A stretch of 64,000 bases of DNA from Blautia_A ammoniilytica. GTDB lineage: Bacteria; Bacillota; Clostridia; Lachnospirales; Lachnospiraceae. Positions 31,738 through 38,901 of this stretch are shown here, piece after piece; within the stretch, counting starts at the first letter, position 1; each line of letters opens with the position of its first letter. Position numbers and translations under genes: made by a program. The notes under the pieces are model-generated. The model was not told the DNA's origin, did no database searches, and worked only from the letters and a program-made list of their open reading frames with translations. The stretch is from NCBI RefSeq assembly GCF_025566965.1, contig NZ_JAOQJL010000009.1:1-64000 (forward strand). The letters are read 5' to 3'.

Positions 31738-31956
31738 ATGTCAAAAGCAGATGTTATTGAAGTGGAAGGAACTGTTCTGGAAAAACTTCCAAATGCAATG
31801 TTTAAGGTTGAACTGGAGAATAAACATGTGGTTCTTGCACATATCAGCGGAAAGCTGCGCATGAACTTCATCCGTATTCTTCCGGGAGATAAAGTAACGA
31901 TTGAACTTTCACCATATGATTTGTCCAAGGGCAGGATCATCTGGAGAGATAAATAA
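31738..31956 (+). CDS. infA: Translation initiation factor IF-1
   Basis: The 72-aa OB-fold factor binds the A site of the 30S subunit and assists IF-2 and IF-3. Sequence MSKADVIEVEGTVLEKLPNA and the later HISGKLRMNFIRILPGDKVT are typical. AGGAGGTTAATCA precedes the start. A strong terminator follows, so this transcript ends here and rpmJ has its own promoter. Confidence 0.98.
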   Translation: MSKADVIEVEGTVLEKLPNAMFKVELENKHVVLAHISGKLRMNFIRILPGDKVTIELSPYDLSKGRIIWRDK

Positions 31957-31980
31957 GATCCGTTTTAAGCTTGCAAACAA

Positions 31981-32028
31981 AGGCTGCTGTATTTATTCCT
32001 ATCATAGGAGTGCTACAGCAGCTTTTTT
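31981..32028 (+). terminator. Rho-independent terminator of infA
   Basis: GCTGCTGTA and TACAGCAGC form the main stem, with an inner TCCTA/TAGGA hairpin and a six-T run. It overlaps the 3' end of the PTS pseudogene on the other strand. Confidence 0.85.
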
Positions 32029-32285
32029 ACGCCCGGGTTTAGCGCAGCGGTACATAGCCAGGGCAGCTCCTGGAAGACCAAAGATCATGAATATAAATTC
32101 ACCTGAAAAATACCGTGTAGCATCTGCACTGAAATGGGTGATATTAGTAGCATCCGCCAGCTGGGCAAAGAAAATATTCTGTCCACCGGAAACCAGCTGT
32201 CCTGCCACATAGGAGGAACCATAGCGATGGGAAGCATGAAGCTTCGCCCAATCCTTTGCAGTACACCGAATATTTTATCTTTCAT
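32002..32285 (-). pseudogene. PTS glucose/N-acetylglucosamine-type EIIC remnant
   Basis: On the minus strand an intact GGAGGAAATCCTG site and ATG open MKDKIFGVLQRIGRSFMLPI, the exact N terminus of PTS EIIC proteins. After about 22 residues the frame shifts directly into an internal EIIC segment (SGGQNIFFAQLADATNITHF, then DATRYFSGEFIFMIFGLPGA and AMYRCAKP), and ends after about 68 residues. Roughly 200 residues between the two parts and the whole C-terminal region and EIIB/A parts are missing. It is a deletion remnant between infA and rpmJ. Confidence 0.8.
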
Positions 32286-32372
32286 CAGGATTTCCTCCGG
32301 AAATAGTTTTTTAGATACATGAATGGACATCATTTATTTCTGATTATTATTAAGAAAAAAACAAAAATATAC

Positions 32373-32401
32373 TTGCTTTTTGGAAATAATGATGTTAGAA
32401 T
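32373..32401 (+). promoter_or_regulatory. Sigma-A promoter of the rpmJ-rpsM-rpsK-rpsD-rpoA-rplQ transcript
   Basis: TTGCTT (32373-32378), a 17-nt spacer and TAGAAT (32396-32401) lie 87 nt before the rpmJ start, just behind the pseudogene. Confidence 0.7.
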
Positions 32402-32487
32402 ACACTTTGTACGCATGTATAGTCTTTGTATACGTGCGCCCATACTGCAGATTTTAATGCTATATTTTACGGAAGGAGGATTTCCAA

Positions 32488-32601
32488 GTGAAAGTAAGAT
32501 CATCTGTAAAACCGATCTGCGAAAAATGCAAGGTCATTAAAAGAAAAGGATCTATCAGAATTATCTGTGAGAATCCAAAACACAAACAGCGTCAGGGTTG
32601 A
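32488..32601 (+). CDS. rpmJ: 50S ribosomal protein L36
   Basis: The 37-aa zinc-ribbon protein starts with GTG 32488 behind GGAAGGAGGATTTCCAA. It reads KVRSSVKPICEKCKVIKRKG and ends CENPKHKQRQG, with the C-x2-C...C-x4-H zinc ligands of the C-plus form. It is the smallest protein of the 50S subunit and opens the alpha part here. Confidence 0.97.
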   Translation: MKVRSSVKPICEKCKVIKRKGSIRIICENPKHKQRQG

Positions 32602-32895
32602 TGCCTGGATTGTGTGGTATGCGGCTGCAGTTGAGACACCCGGACAGGTTGTCAGGACTGATGAAATAATGAACTATTCATGTATTGCCTAATACCGAGA
32701 GGCGACGTTGGCCCGTTGGCCGCAACAAATCGGAAAGGCCGCAACACGCCAAAGCGGCTGGGTGTATTACCGAGGCACCCCAATTAGGAATGAAGGAGAA
32801 GGCAGCGTACAGATGCACCCCATTTCACCTTGTAGAAATACAAGTGGTGTACAGGACGAAAGGCTTTCAGTAAAAGAAAATGGAGGAAACAGTAC
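32602..32895 (+). promoter_or_regulatory. Long structured gap between rpmJ and rpsM
   Basis: The 294-nt gap has no gene. It contains two direct copies of GGCCGCAACA (32717-32755 region), a GGGTG/CACCC stem, two GCACCCC copies and a GNRA-type hairpin CACC-TTGTA-GAAA-TACAA-GT-GGTG (32826-32849) close to the rpsM ribosome-binding site. It may be an autoregulatory leader for the alpha operon genes (S4 is the known repressor in E. coli and Bacillus), but it matches no leader that I recognise. Confidence 0.5.
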
Positions 32896-33264
32896 ATGGC
32901 TCGTATAGCTGGTGTAGACTTACCAAGAGAGAAAAGAATTGAGATCGGCCTTACCTATATTTATGGTATCGGCAGAGCAAGTGCAGACAAGATCCTTGCA
33001 CAGGCAGGTGTTAATCCTGACACACGTGTCAGAGACCTGACAGACGAGGATGTTAAGAAAATCAGTGCTGTCATTGATGAAACAATGATGGTAGAAGGAG
33101 ATCTTCGTAGAGAAATCGCCCTCAACATTAAGAGACTGCAGGAAATCGGATGCTACAGAGGTATCCGTCATCGTAAAGGACTTCCGGTTCGTGGACAGAA
33201 GACTAAGACAAATGCCAGAACACGTAAAGGTCCGAAGAGAACAGTAGCAAATAAGAAGAAATAA
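32896..33264 (+). CDS. rpsM: 30S ribosomal protein S13
   Basis: The 122-aa head protein contacts the P-site tRNA and bridges to L5. MARIAGVDLPREKRIEIGLT, IYGIGRASADKILAQAGVNP and the basic end GQKTKTNARTRKGPKRT are typical. ATGGAGGAAACAGTAC precedes the start. rpsK follows after 49 nt. Confidence 0.98.
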   Translation: MARIAGVDLPREKRIEIGLTYIYGIGRASADKILAQAGVNPDTRVRDLTDEDVKKISAVIDETMMVEGDLRREIALNIKRLQEIGCYRGIRHRKGLPVRGQKTKTNARTRKGPKRTVANKKK

Positions 33265-33313
33265 TACCTTATAAATAATTAATCGAAAAAGGAAAGCGTA
33301 GGTTAGTTTTAAA

Positions 33314-33709
33314 ATGGCAAAAACAACGAAAAGAACGGTAACAAAACGTCGTGTCAAGAAAAACGTTGAACATGGACAGGCACATATTCAGTCATCCTTC
33401 AATAACACAATCGTTACACTGACTGACAGCGAAGGAAATGCTCTTTCCTGGGCAAGTGCTGGTGGTCTTGGATTTAGAGGTTCAAGGAAATCTACCCCTT
33501 ATGCAGCACAGATGGCTGCTGAGACAGCTACAAAAGCTGCTTTGATTCATGGATTAAAAACTGTAGACGTTATGGTAAAAGGACCTGGTTCAGGCCGTGA
33601 GGCAGCTATCCGTGCCCTTCAGGCATGCGGTCTTGAAGTAACAAGCATCCGTGACGTAACACCGGTTCCTCACAATGGATGTCGTCCACCAAAACGCAGA
33701 AGAGTTTAA
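33314..33709 (+). CDS. rpsK: 30S ribosomal protein S11
   Basis: The 131-aa platform protein reads EHGQAHIQSSFNNTIVTLTD, then FRGSRKSTPYAAQMAAETAT and ends DVTPVPHNGCRPPKRRRV. It contacts the Shine-Dalgarno helix region. rpsD follows after 18 nt with TTAGGAGG. Confidence 0.98.
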   Translation: MAKTTKRTVTKRRVKKNVEHGQAHIQSSFNNTIVTLTDSEGNALSWASAGGLGFRGSRKSTPYAAQMAAETATKAALIHGLKTVDVMVKGPGSGREAAIRALQACGLEVTSIRDVTPVPHNGCRPPKRRRV

Positions 33710-33727
33710 TTTAGGAGGTAAGCCACA

Positions 33728-34321
33728 ATGGCAGTAGATAGAACACCGGTCCTGAAGAGATGCAGATCTCTTGGCCTTGACCCGATTTATTTAGGAATTG
33801 ATAAGAAATCCACAAGACAGTTAAAACGTGCTAACCGTAAATTATCTGAGTACGGTATGCAGTTAAGAGAAAAACAGAAAGCAAAATTCATTTACGGCGT
33901 ACTTGAGAAACCTTTCCGTAACTACTACAAGAAAGCCGACAGAATGAAAGGTCAGACAGGTGAGAACCTGATGATCATGCTTGAGACAAGACTTGACAAT
34001 GTAATCTTCCGTATGGGCTTTGCCAGAACAAGAAGAGAAGCTCGTCAGATCGTAGATCACAAGCATGTACTGGTAAATGGCAAATGTGTAAACATTCCGT
34101 CTTACCTGATCAAAGCTGGTGATACAGTTGAAATCAAAGAAAGCTGCAAAGGCTCAGAGAGATACAAAGGTATTCTGGAGATCACAGGCGGAAGACTTGT
34201 TCCGAACTGGCTGGATGTTGACCAGGAGAACTTAAAAGGCGTTGTTAAAGAGCTTCCTACAAGAGAAGAGATCGACGTTCCTGTAGAAGAGATGCTTATC
34301 GTCGAGTTGTATTCCAGATAA
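33728..34321 (+). CDS. rpsD: 30S ribosomal protein S4
   Basis: The 197-aa primary 16S binder and decoding-fidelity protein has an S4 domain at about residues 90-155 (RLDNVIFRMGFARTRREARQ, HKHVLVNGKCVNIPSYLIKA). The N-terminal part lacks the four-cysteine zinc cluster, so it is the C-minus form. In Bacillus and E. coli S4 represses its own operon; the long gap before rpsM may be related. rpoA follows after 60 nt. Confidence 0.98.
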   Translation: MAVDRTPVLKRCRSLGLDPIYLGIDKKSTRQLKRANRKLSEYGMQLREKQKAKFIYGVLEKPFRNYYKKADRMKGQTGENLMIMLETRLDNVIFRMGFARTRREARQIVDHKHVLVNGKCVNIPSYLIKAGDTVEIKESCKGSERYKGILEITGGRLVPNWLDVDQENLKGVVKELPTREEIDVPVEEMLIVELYSR

Positions 34322-34381
34322 GCCCTTTGAATCATAAATACCCTCAAATGTTGATTAAACCCAGAAGGAGGGAACATTAAA

Positions 34382-35335
34382 GTGTTTGATTTCAATAAAC
34401 CTAAAATCGAAATCACCGAAAAATCCGAGAAATTTGGAAGATTCGTGGTAGAGCCTCTTGAAAGAGGATATGGTACTACACTTGGCAATTCACTTCGGAG
34501 AATCATGCTGTCCTCCCTGCCGGGAGCCGCAGTAAGCCAGGTTAAGATCGAAGGCGTGCTTCATGAGTTCAGCTCCATTCCTGGAGTTAAAGAAGACGTT
34601 ACTGAGATCATCATGAATCTGAAAAGCCTTGCCATCAAGAATAACAGTACTGACAACGAGCCAAAGACCGCATACATTGAGTGTGAGGGCAAGGGGGTAG
34701 TAACTGCTGCTGATATTCAGGCTGATCAGGACATTGAGATCATGAATCCAGATCAGGTTATCGCTACACTGAACGGTGGAAAAGACTGCAGACTGGCAAT
34801 GGAGCTTACCATTACCAAAGGCCGCGGTTATGTAAGTGCTGACAAAGGCAAGACAGATGACATGCCTATCGGTGTGATCGCTGTAGATGCTATCTACACT
34901 CCTGTAGACAGAGTCAACATGACTGTTCAGAATACCCGAGTTGGTCAGGTTACAGATTTCGATAAACTTACATTAGATGTATACACAAATGGAACACTGG
35001 ATCCGGATGAGGCTGTCAGCCTTGCTGCTAAGGTGTTAAGTGAGCATTTAAGCCTTTTCATTGACCTTTCCGAGAATGCAAGAACCGCAGAAGTCATGAT
35101 CGAGAAAGAAGATAATGAGAAAGAAAAAGTTCTTGAGATGAGCATTGATGAGCTTGAACTTTCCGTCCGCTCCTACAATTGCTTGAAGAGAGCCGGTATT
35201 AATACTGTTGAAGAGCTTTGCAACAAAACTTCCGATGATATGATGAAGGTTCGTAATCTGGGTCGTAAGTCACTGGAAGAGGTACTTGCAAAACTGAAAG
35301 AACTTGGTCTGCAGCTTCAGCCTACTGAGGAATAA
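34382..35335 (+). CDS. rpoA: RNA polymerase subunit alpha
   Basis: The 317-aa subunit dimerises to start RNA polymerase assembly. N-terminal domain: FVVEPLERGYGTTLGNSLRR, ILMSSLPG-type loop and VDRVNMTVQNTRVG. C-terminal domain (about 245-312): LELSVRSYNCLKRAGINTVE and VRNLGRKSLEEVLAKLKELG, which binds UP elements and activators. The start is GTG 34382 behind AGAAGGAGGGAAC. Confidence 0.98.
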   Translation: MFDFNKPKIEITEKSEKFGRFVVEPLERGYGTTLGNSLRRIMLSSLPGAAVSQVKIEGVLHEFSSIPGVKEDVTEIIMNLKSLAIKNNSTDNEPKTAYIECEGKGVVTAADIQADQDIEIMNPDQVIATLNGGKDCRLAMELTITKGRGYVSADKGKTDDMPIGVIAVDAIYTPVDRVNMTVQNTRVGQVTDFDKLTLDVYTNGTLDPDEAVSLAAKVLSEHLSLFIDLSENARTAEVMIEKEDNEKEKVLEMSIDELELSVRSYNCLKRAGINTVEELCNKTSDDMMKVRNLGRKSLEEVLAKLKELGLQLQPTEE

Positions 35336-35365
35336 GCAGCCAGGACACATGCAATGATAATTACA

Positions 35366-35422
35366 GTGGGATGCCAAAGCAGCGGTACAGTAAGACCGAA
35401 CAAGCATGTACCGCTGTCCCAC
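35366..35422 (+). promoter_or_regulatory. Strong hairpin directly before rplQ
   Basis: GTGGGA/TCCCAC and CAGCGGTACA/TGTACCGCTG form one long stem of 16 pairs with a small one-sided bulge and a 17-nt loop. It ends 3 nt before the ATGGAGG ribosome-binding site of rplQ, so it may set the level of L17 or be an RNase site. Confidence 0.6.
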
Positions 35423-35439
35423 AGATGGAGGAAAATAAC

Positions 35440-35976
35440 ATGGCAAAATATAGAAAATTAAGCAGAACATCTGATCAGAGAAAAGCACTCCTCAGAAGCC
35501 AGGTAACAAGTCTTTTATACCATGGAAAGATCGTTACCACTGAAGCAAAAGCTAAAGAGGTTCGTAAGATCGCTGAGAGCATGATCGCTATGGCTGTTCG
35601 TGAGAGAGATAACTTCGAGACAGTTACTGTAACTGCTAAAGTTGCAAGAAAAGATGCTGAAGGCAAAAGAGTCAAAGAAGTTGTAGACGGCAAGAAGAAA
35701 ACCGTATACGATGAAGTTCAGAAAGAGATCAAGAAAGATTCTCCTTCCAGACTGCATGCTCGTCGCCAGATGCTGAAAGTATTCTATCCTGTAAAAGAGG
35801 TTCCGGTAAAAGCTGCTGGAAGAAAGAAAAACACAAAGGATATTGATCTTGTTAAGAAAATGTTTGAAGAGATCGCTCCTAAGTATGCTAACCGTAACGG
35901 CGGTTACACAAGAATCGTAAAGATCGGCCAGCGTAAAGGTGATGGCGCTATGGAAGTTCTGCTGGAGCTTGTTTAA
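35440..35976 (+). CDS. rplQ: 50S ribosomal protein L17 (extended form)
   Basis: The 178-aa protein lies at the tunnel exit side of the 50S subunit. The core MAKYRKLSRTSDQRKALLRS and GGYTRIVKIGQRKGDGAMEV is standard, but about 55 residues more than the 120-aa Bacillus protein are inserted after VTAKVARKDAEGK, rich in lysine and glutamate. Such an insertion is, as far as I recall, usual in Lachnospiraceae. ATG 35440 has ATGGAGGAAAATAAC upstream; the frame is open to 35371 without conservation. A terminator follows. Confidence 0.97.
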   Translation: MAKYRKLSRTSDQRKALLRSQVTSLLYHGKIVTTEAKAKEVRKIAESMIAMAVRERDNFETVTVTAKVARKDAEGKRVKEVVDGKKKTVYDEVQKEIKKDSPSRLHARRQMLKVFYPVKEVPVKAAGRKKNTKDIDLVKKMFEEIAPKYANRNGGYTRIVKIGQRKGDGAMEVLLELV

Positions 35977-35995
35977 TTTACCATATTGAATTGTG

Positions 35996-36048
35996 AACTG
36001 CTGCAAGACTGCAGGTATTTAGCCTGTTGTTCCTGCAGCAGTTTTTTT
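35996..36048 (+). terminator. Rho-independent terminator of the alpha operon
   Basis: AACTGCTGCA and TGCAGCAGTT form a perfect 10-bp stem with a longer loop and a seven-T run, 20 nt after rplQ. Confidence 0.88.
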
Positions 36049-36208
36049 GTGTAACAGAATATTACTCTGTAATGAGTTATTGTTCATGTTGTTCAAAAAA
36101 ACTGTAATGTTGTATTACACAAAAAGAAATTGCGGTCTGTACTTTTTAAATGGAAAAGGGTATACTATAACGGAATATAGAAAGAGAAAGGGTAAACAAG
36201 AGAAACCA

Positions 36209-37546
36209 ATGAATATAAGAACACTTGCAGCCATCTGGGCGGCAAAATTTGCCGGATTTGCATGTAAAAAACTTGGCAGACAGGGTGTGACATGGGCTGG
36301 AAAAATAGCTCTTCGGATCTCACCCCATATCCTGAAAGAGCTTTCTTCCCAGGTGAGGAAAGAGATTTTTGTAACATGCGGAACCAACGGCAAAACAACC
36401 ACTAACAATATGCTTTGTGCAGCACTGGAAGCAGAAGGACAAAAGGTTGTATGTAATCATACAGGTTCCAACATGCTCAACGGTGTTGTGGCAGCATTTG
36501 TACTGTCAGCAGGGTTAAATGGGCGTTTGGATGCAGACTATGCATGTATAGAGGTGGATGAAGCTTCTACCAGACATGTTTTCCCGCATCTTCAGCCTGA
36601 TTATATGGTGATGACGAATCTTTTCAGGGATCAGCTGGACCGGTATGGAGAGATTGATATTACCATGAATATTCTGGAGGAGATGATCCGTAAGGTTCCT
36701 AAGATGAAGGTGATCGTAAACGGTGATGATGCGCTGTCAGCATATCTGGCCATGGACTGTGGAAATCCATATATTACCTATGGTATCAGCAAACAGGTTC
36801 TTAAAAATGATACCAATGAGATCCGCGAAGGAAGATTCTGCAAAAGATGTGGGGAACGTCTTCAGTACAGTTTTTATCATTACAGCCAGTTAGGTGATTA
36901 CAAATGTCCCGGATGTGGTTTTACCAGACCTGCCCTGGACTATGATGCTACAGATGTAAAGGTGGCAGACCAGCTGTCTTTCCAAGTGGAAGGACGTAGG
37001 CTGGTGGCTAATTATCGTGGATTTTATAATGTATATAATATACTTGCTGCATATGCAGGAGTGCGGACTGCCGGTTACAGTGCCGATCATTTTCAGGATA
37101 TGCTGAATAAGTTTAATCCGGAAAACGGCAGAATGGAGCAGTTCAGGATCAGGGGCTGCAGTGTTACATTGAACCTTGCCAAGAATCCGGCCGGCTTTAA
37201 TCAGAATATTTCGGCAGTGATGCAGGATACAGCTCCTAAGGATATTATTATTACCATCAATGACAATGCACAGGATGGCAGGGATATTTCCTGGCTGTGG
37301 GATGTGGATTTTGACCGGCTGATGGATCCTTCGGTTAAGTCAATCACAGTCAGCGGTATCCGGTGTCAGGATATGCGCCTGCGTCTGAAGTATGTGGATA
37401 TCCCCTCTATGCTGGAGGCTGATGTGGAAAAGGCAATTCGTGCAAGGGTGGAGGATGGAGTATCCAATCTTTATGTGCTTGTGAATTACACAGCCTTATT
37501 CGGCACAAGAAATATTCTGAAAAGGATGGAGGGAGAGAAGGAATGA
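36209..37546 (+). CDS. murT: Lipid II isoglutaminyl synthase (glutamine-hydrolysing), subunit MurT
   Basis: The 445-aa Mur-ligase-like protein activates the D-Glu alpha-carboxyl of lipid II and, with GatD, turns it into D-isoglutamine. The P-loop CGTNGKTTTN (residues 57-66) and a four-cysteine zinc ribbon inserted near residue 210-235 (FCKRCGERLQ, KCPGCGFTRP) plus a C-terminal DUF1727 region (NPAGFNQNISAV) are typical of MurT. Start ATG 36209 agrees with the family; a longer frame to 36047 begins in the terminator. It overlaps gatD by 4 nt. Confidence 0.95.
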   Translation: MNIRTLAAIWAAKFAGFACKKLGRQGVTWAGKIALRISPHILKELSSQVRKEIFVTCGTNGKTTTNNMLCAALEAEGQKVVCNHTGSNMLNGVVAAFVLSAGLNGRLDADYACIEVDEASTRHVFPHLQPDYMVMTNLFRDQLDRYGEIDITMNILEEMIRKVPKMKVIVNGDDALSAYLAMDCGNPYITYGISKQVLKNDTNEIREGRFCKRCGERLQYSFYHYSQLGDYKCPGCGFTRPALDYDATDVKVADQLSFQVEGRRLVANYRGFYNVYNILAAYAGVRTAGYSADHFQDMLNKFNPENGRMEQFRIRGCSVTLNLAKNPAGFNQNISAVMQDTAPKDIIITINDNAQDGRDISWLWDVDFDRLMDPSVKSITVSGIRCQDMRLRLKYVDIPSMLEADVEKAIRARVEDGVSNLYVLVNYTALFGTRNILKRMEGEKE

Positions 37547-38280
37547 AAATCACTATTGGACATTTATACCCGGATCTTCTGAATCTGTATGGTGACAGAG
37601 GGAATATTCAGTGCCTGATGAAACGATGTCAGTGGCGTGGGATTGAGGCAGAGACCATCCCTTTTGAACTTGGGGATCAGATTGATTTCTCCAGGCTGGA
37701 TATTGTGCTCCTGGGCGGCGGATCTGACAGGGAACAGATGCTTGTATGTGAAAAATTAAAGGAGATTCAGGCGGATTTTAAAGCGTATGTGGAAAAGGGC
37801 GGTGTGGTGATCGCTATCTGCGGTGGATATCAGCTTCTTGGAAAATATTACAAAACAGACCAGGGAACCATTACAGGACTTGACCTGGTAGACCTTTATA
37901 CAGAGCAGGAAGATGGCCGTCTGATCAGCAATATCGTGCTTAAAAGCGATTTATTTGATATGCCTGTAGTCGGATTTGAGAATCATGGCGGAAGGACTTT
38001 TATAGGTGAAAATAAGCCTCTTGGCAAGGTGCTGTACGGCTCTGGAAATGATGGGAAAACAGGCTATGAAGGAGTAGTATACAAGAACGTGATCGGTACT
38101 TATCTTCATGGACCGCTTCTTCCCAAGAATCCCCAGCTTGCAGACTGGCTGATTGCCCGTGCCCTTGAACAGAAGTATCATAAGCCAGTAGAACTGTCCC
38201 TTCTTGATGACAGTCAGGAGGCAGAGGCAAATGCATATGTGTACCACAGGTTTGTTAAAAGCGGCCAGGCAGAGGAGTAA
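37543..38280 (+). CDS. gatD: Lipid II isoglutaminyl synthase, glutaminase subunit GatD
   Basis: The 245-aa class I glutamine amidotransferase (CobB/CobQ type) supplies ammonia to MurT. The nucleophile is Cys93 in VIAICGGYQLLG; the histidine is in GTYLHGPLLPKNP. MKITIGHLYPDLLNLYGDRG is the usual N terminus. The ATGA overlap with murT ensures equal synthesis of the two subunits. The product acts at the membrane on lipid II, and amidation is needed for efficient cross-linking. Confidence 0.95.
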   Translation: MKITIGHLYPDLLNLYGDRGNIQCLMKRCQWRGIEAETIPFELGDQIDFSRLDIVLLGGGSDREQMLVCEKLKEIQADFKAYVEKGGVVIAICGGYQLLGKYYKTDQGTITGLDLVDLYTEQEDGRLISNIVLKSDLFDMPVVGFENHGGRTFIGENKPLGKVLYGSGNDGKTGYEGVVYKNVIGTYLHGPLLPKNPQLADWLIARALEQKYHKPVELSLLDDSQEAEANAYVYHRFVKSGQAEE

Positions 38281-38285
38281 AAGAC

Positions 38286-38885
38286 ATGGCAAAGTCATAT
38301 AATCAAAAGGGAAAGATCTTATATCTTGAAAGGATCCTGCAAGGTACAGGGGAAAATCATACAGTGTCTATGCAGGAGATTTTGGACGAATTAACAGAAC
38401 AGGGTATATCTGCAGAGAGAAAAAGCATTTATGATGATATGGAAGTGCTCCGTTTGTTTGGAATGGATATCCGGTACAAACGAGGAAAATCAGGTGGTTA
38501 TTATTTGGCAGGAAAAGCAAACGGGCAGGCATCAGCAAACGAACAGGGAACCGTGGACGGGCAGTGTGCAGTAAAAGAGCAAAGAGAAGCTGAACCTGTT
38601 CGGGTTATTGAAAGAAAGCAATTTCAGAAAGAGGAAAAGCAGATCAAGCTTTTATGTGAGGAAGCGGCGCGTCCTCAAGTTCAGCGCTGGTTTGGTCCTC
38701 AGGTTCAGTATAAAGAAAAAGAGTTCGGTTATTTTACTGCAGTGGTACAGACTGCAGAGGATCCGGAATTTTACGGATGGCTGACCCGTATGGGGAAAAG
38801 CGTACATATCGCAAAGCCTAAAAAGGCAGGGCAGGCATACAGGGACTATTTGAAAAGTCTGGCAAGAGAGTATAAAGGCATATAA
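38286..38885 (+). CDS. WYL-type transcriptional regulator (short)
   Basis: The 199-aa protein has an N-terminal DeoR/WYL-type winged helix (residues about 10-75: LYLERILQGTGENHTVSMQE, ILDELTEQGISAERKSIYDD, GGYYL wing). A glutamine-rich linker follows, and the C-terminal 85 residues (VQRWFGPQVQYKEKEFGYFT, ending LARE) look like the WCX domain of WYL regulators. The full WYL domain that usually lies between is missing, so ligand sensing may differ. It starts 5 nt behind gatD and ends 16 nt before a sugar-binding lipoprotein gene, which it may control. Confidence 0.7.
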   Translation: MAKSYNQKGKILYLERILQGTGENHTVSMQEILDELTEQGISAERKSIYDDMEVLRLFGMDIRYKRGKSGGYYLAGKANGQASANEQGTVDGQCAVKEQREAEPVRVIERKQFQKEEKQIKLLCEEAARPQVQRWFGPQVQYKEKEFGYFTAVVQTAEDPEFYGWLTRMGKSVHIAKPKKAGQAYRDYLKSLAREYKGI

Positions 38886-38901
38886 GAAAGAGGAATGTGT
38901 T

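Noticed and set aside
19738..36006. Many long minus-strand frames across the ribosomal genes
   Set aside because: They are mirror frames of highly expressed genes with biased codons; none has a start signal or a recognisable protein.
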